The position numbers and the translations under genes were made by a program. Of a stretch of 64,000 nt of DNA, positions 32,820-41,035 are shown piece after piece. The number at the start of each line of letters is the position of its first letter. The stretch's first letter is position 1. Source of the stretch: Larix kaempferi (taxonomy: Eukaryota > Streptophyta > Pinopsida > Pinales > Pinaceae); contig BSBM01000068.1 in assembly GCA_027924585.1 (NCBI GenBank), forward strand, positions 10,061,001 through 10,125,000, in the 5' to 3' direction. The notes beneath the pieces were generated by a model. The model saw only the letters and a list, made by a program, of their open reading frames with translations, did not search any database and was not told the DNA's origin.

Positions 32820-33175
32820 TGTTATCACCCTCCCTAAGGGTGTAATGGGGGGCCTAGAGGGCCCATTAGAGTATTAGTGGAGGTCATTCAAAAGTGTAAT
32901 AGGTCCACTATATTGTTAGTATTAAATAAGGCCCACTATGTTAGTAAATAAATGTAATGGGACCTCATTGAGGAAGGTCCACTAGGGAGTTAGGAGGTTA
33001 GAGTTGTCTTATGATCTATAAATAAGGGCAGAGTCCTTACGAGGGGCATGGAGAAGAATACTATATGTTGATAGTAGCTCATTAGGAGGTATCCCCCTCG
33101 AAGAGGCAAGTGAACATGAGTTGATTCCTCCCTTAAAAGAATCAATTTATATAAAAAAAAATGTGAAAGATTTCT

Positions 33176-33190
33176 GGTATATCTTGTGTT
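33176..33190. repeat. Left target-site duplication of LINE B
   Basis: GGTATATCTTGTGTT is repeated exactly at 40467-40481. Confidence 0.95.
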
Positions 33191-33892
33191 TTTCCATGGA
33201 AAAATTCGTAATTTTATTTCAATAGATTGAAAAAATTACATTCTGCACATGTAATAGGATCATAGTGATCCCTACATTGTCACATAATTCTGTTCAAGAA
33301 TCTTCCAGGTCTAATAGACCCAAACAATCTCAGAGTAAATGCTGTTCATAACAGCACTCCAATAGCCGGTTACATAAAGTAGTAACTACAAAAAAGTATA
33401 CACAGTCTAATCTGCCCTATAGCACATACAAAACAGATGTATAAAGCTCCGTCACAGTTCCTTCAAGCCAAATAGTCCAATGTAAACCACCAAACTTTAA
33501 ATCAGAATGAGAAATTAAACGCAGCTAATGTTCAGCATCATCCACGTTTAATGAAGTTGCACATCAGAGACTGCCTCCTCTGCTGCAATCGAAGCCCTCT
33601 AACAAAATGATAGAAATTATTATAATGAAATCTGTAGACTCCATATCAGCTATGTCGATGCAAAGTAAGCCCGCAATCAGCCAAGTCCTGTGCTTCATCT
33701 TGACACAACTCTCGTATGGTCCAAAACCATGATAACAAAGAAAGAATCTGCCAGGTCTCTCATGATCCACCGCTGCACATTTAAGGTATCAGATGAGTGA
33801 CAACAAATCGCCCACAGCATAAACACTTGTGGATTGGGTAACTGTGTCCCTATGCTTGTCAAAGAAACCAGAACAGTTGTGAAAGGACCCAA
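33191..33892 (-). other. 3' non-coding region of LINE B
   Basis: The last ~100 bases (33195-33290) resemble the end of nested retroposon 1 at 5204-5305. This shared tail is the likely recognition site for the element's reverse transcriptase. The rest has no recognised feature. Confidence 0.75.
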
Positions 33893-36800
33893 TCAATCGC
33901 CCAGCCTGTCCTCCAAAGCCACGTTGAAGGGCATATGGTAATAACTGTAGGAAGTAGTACTGTTGTATAATGTAATTCTCCAGGTGCCCAGATTAAGTCG
34001 TTGATGGGTAGCTTCTTTGGAAAGATGGTCTGCCAAGCCATTTCTTTCCCTGTAAACATGTGTAAATGTTAAATGATTAAAATTTTGCTTTAATCGTAAG
34101 ACATCTTCCAGAATAGGTAATAGCACCATCACATTACAGCGGGTATGCTCATTTGCCCAATCTATAACAATCAGAGAGTCTCCAAAAATCTGTAATGATT
34201 GACATCCCTGTTCAAGTGCAAAAATCAGCAACAGTCTAAGCGACATGATTTCAGCATAGTTGTTAGTACCGCTCCCCAAACCGGCCGCTATGTGGAAGTA
34301 ATGTGAATTAGATAAGTGTAAAACGATCCCCCCACCGCACACCAATTGATCCATAGATGCGCCATCGAAGAAAGCCCACGGTAATGAATTATCAATCGTT
34401 TCAGCGATCACTGGACGAGTTCTAATCGTTTGAGTGGCAGTCTTGTAATGATTAATGATAGCTACCGCTTGTGCCACAATCTGCTCCATCGGGACTCTGT
34501 AATCCTGAAAAATAATTTTGTTGCGTGTGATCCATAAACCCCAGGCAAAAATGCATGGGACCGCACAGATGGTAGAAGTCTGTTGATCAGTCCACCAATC
34601 TTTGAATGCCTCCTCTACATTTTCGCCCCACCAACTCGTGTTGATATCCAAGTAGTTGCAGATTTGTGTCCATACCGTCTGTGTGAATCGGCAGTGGACA
34701 AAAATGTGTGATAGAGTCTCGTCCGCCTCCCTACAAAGTGGGCAGAAGCCCGGGCCCTGTAGAAATCGTCTTTTCAGAGTATCCCAAGTAGGAGCCTTAT
34801 GTTCTAAAATCGCCCAAAAGAGTAGTTTGGCTTTTCCAGGGCATTTTAGTTTCCACAGGTGTTTCCACCACCACACCAAAGCCCGATTTTGCACCTCCAA
34901 ATTAAGCTGAATGTATCCAAGTTTTGGTGTATATCGTCCAGAGGGATGGTGATCCCAAATAAGTTCATCAGGCCTATCAGTCAGCCGAATATGAGTGAGT
35001 CGTAAAGTCCGAATGTAGTCCTCCCAATACCCGGTCAGATTCTCAGGAACCTCAAGTCGCTGGGCAGAAGTCCATCCCTGGTGCATGAGAGTGGATAAGC
35101 CCGGTTGGGCAATATCAGCTAAGTACAGACATCCCCTAGCTGCCAGAAAATTCCTAAATTCCACAGGCAGGACATGGCCCCCCCTGCATCCTACCCAAGG
35201 ATCCAGGCCAATACGGAGAAATTGCCCATTCCCAATGCGCCACACAAGTCCCGATCCCACCAGCTGAAAATGCTGAACCACCGCTTTCCATACCACAGAG
35301 CAATTTGCCCTCGACTTATTCCCCAACCTAATCCATTCAAGTAAGGTTAAAGGAGCAATATATTTGTGGTATACCACCTTGGTCCAAAGGCTCCGGGTAT
35401 GGATGATTCTCCAGGCCACCTTTGCCCCCAATGCTTTGGCAAATAGGAAGATATTCTTTAATCCCCAGCCACCCAGTGCTTTGGGTATCGCAATCAAATC
35501 CCATCTGACCCAAACCAAGGCTCGATTCACACCCTTCCCCTTCCAAAGGAAGGCAAAGATCAACCGTCTAATCTGCTCCAAAACGCCTCTGGGAATCCAA
35601 GCAAGAGACATCCAGTAGACCGGTATTGCTTCCAATACTGATTTAACCAGAATCAATCTCCCAGCCCGCGAGAGCCAAATATGACTCCATCCATGTAGTC
35701 TCAGCTCCAATTTAGCAATGAGCCAGTGCCAATCAGCTTTATGATATGCATTGGGTTTTAAGCGAAATCCAAGGTACTGTAAGCCATCATCAATATCCAA
35801 AATTCGATAGGGAAGTCTGATGGCCAATCGATGGATCTCCTGTTCATTTAACTGCGAGCTTGAGATAGTTGATTTTTCAGAATTCACAATCATGCCCGCT
35901 GCGATTTGCAGGAGATTTAGCCCTTCGACCACCTTATCAATAGCCTGTTGCGATCCATCACAAAATATTAGAATATCGTCAACAAATAGGAGATGTGTGA
36001 TATACATAACCTGGGAAATGGAGATGCCACGAAAGGAGCCATCAGTCTTTGCTTTGAGGATAAAACGGCTGAGACCTTCTGCGACAAGGAGAAATAACAA
36101 CGGTGATAGTGGGCAACCTTGTCGTAGCCCCCTGCCTGCATGGAAGAATGCGCTAGCCGAACCATTGATCAAAACAGCAAAACTCACTGTGGTGATGCAT
36201 GCCATAATCCAACGAACAAATTCATAACAGAAGCCCAGATGTGTGAGAAGCATCCGAATATATAGCCAACTCACCCGGTCGAAGGCTTTAGAGAGGTCAA
36301 TCTTTATCACAGCGCCCTTTTGTTTCTGGACCTTCAGGGTATGTAAACCTTCTTGTGCTACACCGATGGCCTCGTGAATTTGTCGCCCTTCCAAGAATCC
36401 AAATTGTTCGCATGAAATATGCTGGGACAGGATGTTTTTAAGTCTCCTAGCCATAACCTTTGATATGATCTTATAAATGCAATTGCACAGTGAAATAGGT
36501 CTGAATTCATCAAATCGATCAGGCTTGTCGGATTTGGGAATGAGAGCAATAAAGGTCGAGTTAAAAGGGCCATGTACAAATCCAGCCTTTCTAGATTCTT
36601 CCACCACAGTTAATAATTCCGCCCCAAAACAGTCAAAGAATCCCAGGTAAAATTCAATTGGCCAGCCATCAGGCCCCGGGCTTTTATCTTTCTGGAAAGA
36701 TTGCATAACCTGCAAGAGCTCATTCGATTGCACCTCCTCCATCAAGAGTCTGTTCTCTTCCTCCCCCACAAAACGTGGGAAAAGTTGAGACATTCTTATA

Positions 36801-38062
36801 ACCTCAGCTATGGAGGCCCCAGGTTGAGCGGTGTATAAATCTTCAAAGTGTCGGACACCCATCTCAGCCAAGCCATCAAAGCTGGAGACCCTTTCCCCAT
36901 CAGATGAAGATAGTTCCCAGATTGAGTTAGTGGATTTTCTTCCCTTTGCATATGCTTGAAAGTATTTTGTATTCTCATCCCCGCACTGCAGCCAAATCGC
37001 CCTGCTTTTCATACGCCACATCTCTTCACGCTCACACAGTAAGCCATTTCTTCTGCTCTCCCAGACCAGCAGCTCGCCTTTCTGCTGTTCATCCAGATAT
37101 CCCATACCCCGACAATGTAGTAGTCTGTCAATATTCAACTCAGCATCCCTCAGAGTCTGTTCATCTTTTACCCTTTTATCAGATGCCCAGCTAATCGTGG
37201 CCTCTTTTATCCGCTTAAGATTGAGTTGAAAATGAGCGCCTGCATGTTCCAGCGACTCCAAAGGTCGATGAACCCACTGTTGCTGAACTAAATTCAGATA
37301 TTCCTCCTCCTTCAGCCATCTAGGATTGAACTTGAAAGGACTGGGAGGTTTTTTACGGCTGCCTCTTAATTCCAATAGTATAGGACAATGGTCAGAGACC
37401 CCCCCTGACCCAACCCATTGCTTAACAACATCAACCCCCAGTGCCAACACATCTGCCACCAGAAACCTATCCAGTCTTTTTTCCACCCTATGTTCCCCTG
37501 CTCTCTTATTCCTCCACGTCGGGGTTAGCCTGGTAGGCTGTATGTCAAGAAGATCCTTTCCAGCAAAGGATTGTATGAAAAAGTTAGCTAATGGATCCGG
37601 AGCAGCACGAGGCCCCCAGACTTCAGATGACCCCAGGGATAGGTTGAGGTCTCCACCCAAGATCACATCCCTTCCGTCAAAGAGATCCATGCTAAGCAAT
37701 GAGTCCCAGAATCCAGTCCTATTAAGATAGGGTCCATAGATATTGAGAATTGTTATCATCCTACCAATCTCAGCATCCCAGACTTCCAAACCAATACCAG
37801 AAGAGATACCCCAAGAGCTGTCATATCGGCAGTTTTTCACCTTCCACCCCGTTGCCAGCCCTCCAGAGCGACCACGAGCATCCAAACCCACAAACTTCCA
37901 GCCAGGTAGCAGAGTTTCCAATATCCGTACCACCTCCACACTGCCGCCCAGTGTTTCTTGTAGTAGTAAAATATCAGGTTGATTTAAATCTACCAACCTC
38001 CGGAGAGACGATTTTTTAATGGGACTCGCCAACCCACGACAGTTGAATGACAAAAGTTTCAT
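33893..38062 (-). CDS. LINE B ORF2: endonuclease, reverse transcriptase, RNase H
   Basis: The 1389-residue protein nicks chromosomal DNA and copies the element RNA at the nick. Domains in order: APE-type endonuclease (about 1-230: SFNCRGL, LLQET, GGDLNLSL at 136-143, SDHCPI at 223-228); reverse transcriptase (about 500-760: FIALIPKS, EFRPISLCN, DLSKAFDRVSW at 589-599, RQGCPLSP, LLFVDDILIF with the catalytic pair at 695-696); zinc-binding linker (CPLCREADETLSHIFVHC); RNase H (FFDGAS, YAEIMSL, FGDSLIV, LADHLSK, giving D, E, D, D). All catalytic positions I can check are present. The motif is FVDD where many LINEs have FADD. The ATG overlaps the ORF1 stop (ATGA), so translation probably depends on reinitiation. 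Confidence 0.97.
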   Translation of the reverse strand: MKLLSFNCRGLASPIKKSSLRRLVDLNQPDILLLQETLGGSVEVVRILETLLPGWKFVGLDARGRSGGLATGWKVKNCRYDSSWGISSGIGLEVWDAEIGRMITILNIYGPYLNRTGFWDSLLSMDLFDGRDVILGGDLNLSLGSSEVWGPRAAPDPLANFFIQSFAGKDLLDIQPTRLTPTWRNKRAGEHRVEKRLDRFLVADVLALGVDVVKQWVGSGGVSDHCPILLELRGSRKKPPSPFKFNPRWLKEEEYLNLVQQQWVHRPLESLEHAGAHFQLNLKRIKEATISWASDKRVKDEQTLRDAELNIDRLLHCRGMGYLDEQQKGELLVWESRRNGLLCEREEMWRMKSRAIWLQCGDENTKYFQAYAKGRKSTNSIWELSSSDGERVSSFDGLAEMGVRHFEDLYTAQPGASIAEVIRMSQLFPRFVGEEENRLLMEEVQSNELLQVMQSFQKDKSPGPDGWPIEFYLGFFDCFGAELLTVVEESRKAGFVHGPFNSTFIALIPKSDKPDRFDEFRPISLCNCIYKIISKVMARRLKNILSQHISCEQFGFLEGRQIHEAIGVAQEGLHTLKVQKQKGAVIKIDLSKAFDRVSWLYIRMLLTHLGFCYEFVRWIMACITTVSFAVLINGSASAFFHAGRGLRQGCPLSPLLFLLVAEGLSRFILKAKTDGSFRGISISQVMYITHLLFVDDILIFCDGSQQAIDKVVEGLNLLQIAAGMIVNSEKSTISSSQLNEQEIHRLAIRLPYRILDIDDGLQYLGFRLKPNAYHKADWHWLIAKLELRLHGWSHIWLSRAGRLILVKSVLEAIPVYWMSLAWIPRGVLEQIRRLIFAFLWKGKGVNRALVWVRWDLIAIPKALGGWGLKNIFLFAKALGAKVAWRIIHTRSLWTKVVYHKYIAPLTLLEWIRLGNKSRANCSVVWKAVVQHFQLVGSGLVWRIGNGQFLRIGLDPWVGCRGGHVLPVEFRNFLAARGCLYLADIAQPGLSTLMHQGWTSAQRLEVPENLTGYWEDYIRTLRLTHIRLTDRPDELIWDHHPSGRYTPKLGYIQLNLEVQNRALVWWWKHLWKLKCPGKAKLLFWAILEHKAPTWDTLKRRFLQGPGFCPLCREADETLSHIFVHCRFTQTVWTQICNYLDINTSWWGENVEEAFKDWWTDQQTSTICAVPCIFAWGLWITRNKIIFQDYRVPMEQIVAQAVAIINHYKTATQTIRTRPVIAETIDNSLPWAFFDGASMDQLVCGGGIVLHLSNSHYFHIAAGLGSGTNNYAEIMSLRLLLIFALEQGCQSLQIFGDSLIVIDWANEHTRCNVMVLLPILEDVLRLKQNFNHLTFTHVYRERNGLADHLSKEATHQRLNLGTWRITLYNSTTSYSYYHMPFNVALEDRLGD
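38059..38062 (-). promoter_or_regulatory. ORF1 stop / ORF2 start overlap (ATGA)
   Basis: ORF1 ends with TGA and ORF2 starts with ATG in the same four bases. Such overlaps are known to allow termination-reinitiation in some two-ORF LINEs. LINE A has an equivalent TGATG at 2589-2593. Confidence 0.75.
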
Positions 38063-39999
38063 ATAAAACCCCCTTCCTGGGATTTCGCAGCTCTAAGTGC
38101 CCATTCAATAGTGGATTGTGTGCCCATTACCAAATCAACTTTTGCTCTATCTTGTGCTTTGGACAGGTGAGATTTCCGTCCCCGCCCTTTCCCCAAAGTA
38201 TTTGCAGCCAACTCAGGAAGTCCCCTTTCTCCCGATCCATCAGCAGAGATCACTCTATTTCTAAGAGCATACCGAATACTACGTCCCACAGAATTGGGAG
38301 ATGGAAGAGTAGATACTAAAGGTGGCGTGAATGCACATGTTGTGACAGGTAATACACAAGACGCTACTATGCAAGGTGAGACATTGCTGACAGGAGAAAG
38401 AGACTTAAAACATTCCCCCCCAAAATCGGTGGAGACCGAAGAAAGTGGATCAATAGTAGAGTAATGTTTTGACTTACCCAGGGGAGATGAGCCTCGACGT
38501 TCATGAATCGGTCTGGAGGCTGCTCGTGTTAAGGGTGTCGTGGAGCCCAAATCAGCCCCCACGCCATCCAGCTTCAATCTATGATTATATTCCCAGCCCA
38601 CGTTCTCCAAAGGAGACAAGGGTGTCCTGGAACTCGGTATGCCACATGATGCCCCAGGTTGCAATGATACGACAGTCTCAGTGGCAATAGAAGTCAAATT
38701 ATCCTGATCCCCTGCCAACAGTGGACTCCCCTTCAGCACAGTATCTGTCCTAATATCTGCTGCAGGAACTACCGTTGGTTTTCTACCCCGAAATGGTAGC
38801 GTGCACCCAGCTACCAGGTGTCCAATAGCGTGACATCGGTGGCAACGAAACGGCACCCCCACATAGTCCAACATCTGAGTGAACTCCCCATCCTTAGTCT
38901 GAATGGAGATCTCAGCCGATAGCCCCAGCCTAAGATCGATTTTGACCAATATTTTAGCCACCGAATAATTGCCAGTTTCAGTATATGAATGGTCAGCGCA
39001 GATGAATTCGCCAAGAAAATTCCCAATGGCAGCAAAACGTTTTTCATTCCAGAGATGCATGGGGAGCCCAGGTAGCTTCACCCAAATCGGTTCACGGTCA
39101 ATTCGTTCAGTCTTGGAGTCAAAGAAGGGCGACCATCGTTTCAGCACAATGGGGACACCCAGCATCGTCCAATGACGGCCTAAAACAGCTTCGACCGCTC
39201 CAGTATCAGCAAATATGAATGAGAACCAGCCCTTCGTCAGTACCCTTATCTCCGGTGCAGCAGCAGCCAGATCCTTCCAATTCTCAGTCGCCCATCTCTG
39301 TAGAAAGCCCCGCCCGAGCCTTTTCCCACGGGCATGTCCGACCACAGCTATGTGGGAGAATTCCTCCGCTTCCTCCATCGAGACATCCACACCCAACACT
39401 AGTTTGTCCTTCCTTCTTCGTTCCTTGACCTTGTTTGTAGAGTGTTTTGCCGCCGGGGCAGGAACCCTTGCACGTGGAATCAATGGTTCATCATCAGGTT
39501 GGAGTACGCCCCCCCCAGATGCCACCGCAGCAGATGCCCTAGATGTGATTCCCCGTCCACCACAGGCTGGTCCCCGTGCCTCCACATCACGGAGTTCCAC
39601 TGACTGAAGCAGATTTCCGAAGGAGAGGGAAGCTGGTCCGCCACCCGACCGCATGTGATCACAGTCTTCCGAAATAATAGGGAAATTTGTATAAGACCCC
39701 AGATGGGGTTGCAACGTCCGCCCCAGGAGACCCGCCAAATCCGGCCTGTCCATATGGCTAGCAGAAGACTGGAAGGTTGCTAAATCCTCCACAGAACCCT
39801 CCAGCCCAAGAGAGATGACCGGCGAATCCATAGCTCCCGCAGACCCAGGTAGATCCCCGGTCCCCCTGCCAGACAAGAAAGGGCTAGGCAAAGCCCCCGA
39901 CCCATAATCCGCTGAAAATTTTCCTCCAAGATCAAATATCCCTAAGTCACAATCTCCACCCGAGGTGTAGTCCACCTCCTGCTCAGAACCACTCCCCAT
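38059..39999 (-). CDS. LINE B ORF1: RNA-binding protein (DUF4283, zinc knuckle)
   Basis: The 646-residue protein is the expected ORF1 product, which coats the element RNA and joins the ribonucleoprotein. The first ~190 residues are low-complexity, glycine/serine/proline-rich and acidic. A DUF4283-like domain lies at about 208-320 (GRGFLQRWATENW, KGWFSFIFAD, PIWVKLPGLPMHLW), followed by a CCHC knuckle CHRCHAIGHLVAGC (about 386-399). The C-terminal half is a serine/proline/basic linker ending in a helix-like tail QSTIEWALRAAKSQEG. The start is the first ATG at 39999. Its TGA stop (38061-38059) lies within the ORF2 start. Confidence 0.92.
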   Translation of the reverse strand: MGSGSEQEVDYTSGGDCDLGIFDLGGKFSADYGSGALPSPFLSGRGTGDLPGSAGAMDSPVISLGLEGSVEDLATFQSSASHMDRPDLAGLLGRTLQPHLGSYTNFPIISEDCDHMRSGGGPASLSFGNLLQSVELRDVEARGPACGGRGITSRASAAVASGGGVLQPDDEPLIPRARVPAPAAKHSTNKVKERRRKDKLVLGVDVSMEEAEEFSHIAVVGHARGKRLGRGFLQRWATENWKDLAAAAPEIRVLTKGWFSFIFADTGAVEAVLGRHWTMLGVPIVLKRWSPFFDSKTERIDREPIWVKLPGLPMHLWNEKRFAAIGNFLGEFICADHSYTETGNYSVAKILVKIDLRLGLSAEISIQTKDGEFTQMLDYVGVPFRCHRCHAIGHLVAGCTLPFRGRKPTVVPAADIRTDTVLKGSPLLAGDQDNLTSIATETVVSLQPGASCGIPSSRTPLSPLENVGWEYNHRLKLDGVGADLGSTTPLTRAASRPIHERRGSSPLGKSKHYSTIDPLSSVSTDFGGECFKSLSPVSNVSPCIVASCVLPVTTCAFTPPLVSTLPSPNSVGRSIRYALRNRVISADGSGERGLPELAANTLGKGRGRKSHLSKAQDRAKVDLVMGTQSTIEWALRAAKSQEGGFI

Positions 40000-40466
40000 A
40001 CCACACCCACAGTTCCCTTACGGCAGGCCGAGCTGGACCCCAACCGAGCAGTAAGCTAGCTAATCAATAGAGACCCAAATAGGGCCCAGTCCCCTGTCCA
40101 CCGAATACTCCTGATCCCACGGATCCCTTCACACAGTCACAGGGTAACCACACAGATCCGGATCCCACGCCCAAATGAATCCAGGAGAACAGTCTTCTCT
40201 TCAATACTGTATCCCGATTCGCATACGGCCAAGCCTCAGAGATTCACGCTGCCAGGACTGTCCACCATCACCCAGTAAAACCAGAGAAACACAGATCGTG
40301 ATCAATGAGTCTCCAGGCTGTACAATAATAGAGGAGATCGAAGCAACCTCGGGCCAGGTCAGCTCTGCGAATTGCTAAACCTCCATCAGCTGCCAATCCA
40401 CCATAATCATCAGAATATCACTCAACGTAATTCTTCCAGCAGTTCTTGGAGCTCGATCCTCCCGTC
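40000..40466 (-). promoter_or_regulatory. 5' leader and presumed internal promoter of LINE B
   Basis: The 467 bp between the target duplication and ORF1 are GC-richer than the surroundings and hold no TATA box that I can point to. By analogy with other LINEs the promoter lies here; this is inference. Confidence 0.5.
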
Positions 40467-40481
40467 GGTATATCTTGTGTT
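40467..40481. repeat. Right target-site duplication of LINE B
   Basis: This is an exact copy of 33176-33190. The solo LTR continues after it. Confidence 0.95.
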
Positions 40482-40520
40482 ATTATGTGTATGATCTAAT
40501 TTCATATTTGGTTCATAACA

Positions 40521-40525
40521 ATTAT
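40521..40525. repeat. Right TSD of the split solo LTR
   Basis: ATTAT matches 32815-32819. Confidence 0.85.
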
Positions 40526-40842
40526 AGGATTTTTTAAAAATTTACGGGTCACTTCAGAAACCCTCAAACCCCTATGGGCATGGAGGAACAATGCCCTTGG
40601 AACTTTGACCTATGGATCTACACCGGGTACCTAAATTTTTGACAATTTTTTTGCTTGTAACTTTATTGAAAAATGGTCCATTTTAGACAATTTTTATCCA
40701 ATGCCAAAAAAATCTAACAAAACCACCTTTAAAAATATTAATCTACATCTAATGTGCCAAAAAATAAAACCCTACTTGCATGGACATTGCTTCACTCCAA
40801 ATAATCAATTTCCATGGGACATAATTTATAATAAAAATGTTA
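40526..40842. other. Intergenic stretch
   Basis: No feature seen. Confidence 0.5.
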
Positions 40843-41035
40843 GGTTGGTCTATCCCTAGTGCTTGTGGGGTAGAGTATTATCCTCCCCACCCAAGTTCTA
40901 TCCTCATAAGTGACATGTTGAGCTCATAATGAGTATATTGTTGTAGCGGATTTAATCCTAGTGTTGACTTGTCCCCGTGCCCTAGAGAATCTAGGTTTTA
41001 CCTTAAGTACCATCCTTAAAATGAGGTGACGTACC
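40843..41035 (+). mobile_element. SINE-like element, copy 3
   Basis: The plus-strand order is GGTCTATCCCTAGTGCTTG (A-box region), a B-box-like AAGTTCTATCCTC, tgagctcataatgagtata, tagagaatctaggttttacc and TACCATCCTTAAAATGAGG. This matches copy 1 (29300-29520, minus) throughout. The ends and target duplication are not clear. Confidence 0.65.

Larger units (their letters stand above)
33191..40466 (-). mobile_element. LINE B: full-length L1-type LINE with two open ORFs
   Basis: The 7276-bp element has a perfect 15-bp target duplication, a 467-bp 5' leader, ORF1 (646 codons), ORF2 (1389 codons) and a 3' region of about 700 bp. Both ORFs lack stops and frameshifts. The A tail is very short: only a few A precede the duplication. 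Related, decayed copies are LINE A, C and D. Full length, intact frames and a perfect duplication point to recent, possibly still possible, mobility. Confidence 0.95.
32820..40520. mobile_element. Solo LTR (410 bp) split by LINE B
   Basis: The two parts 32820-33190 and 40482-40520 together form a 410-bp LTR with complementary ends TGTTAT...ATAACA, flanked by ATTAT on both sides. A TATAAATAAG box lies at 33017-33026 and a cctcgaag-type sequence near 33096. No internal retroelement sequence is attached, so it arose by LTR recombination. LINE B then inserted into it. The superfamily is unknown. Confidence 0.8.

Noticed and set aside
34656-39607. Many plus-strand open frames of 60-135 codons across LINE B
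   Set aside because: They lie antisense to the intact ORF1 and ORF2 and show no domains; they are shadows of a GC-richer coding strand.
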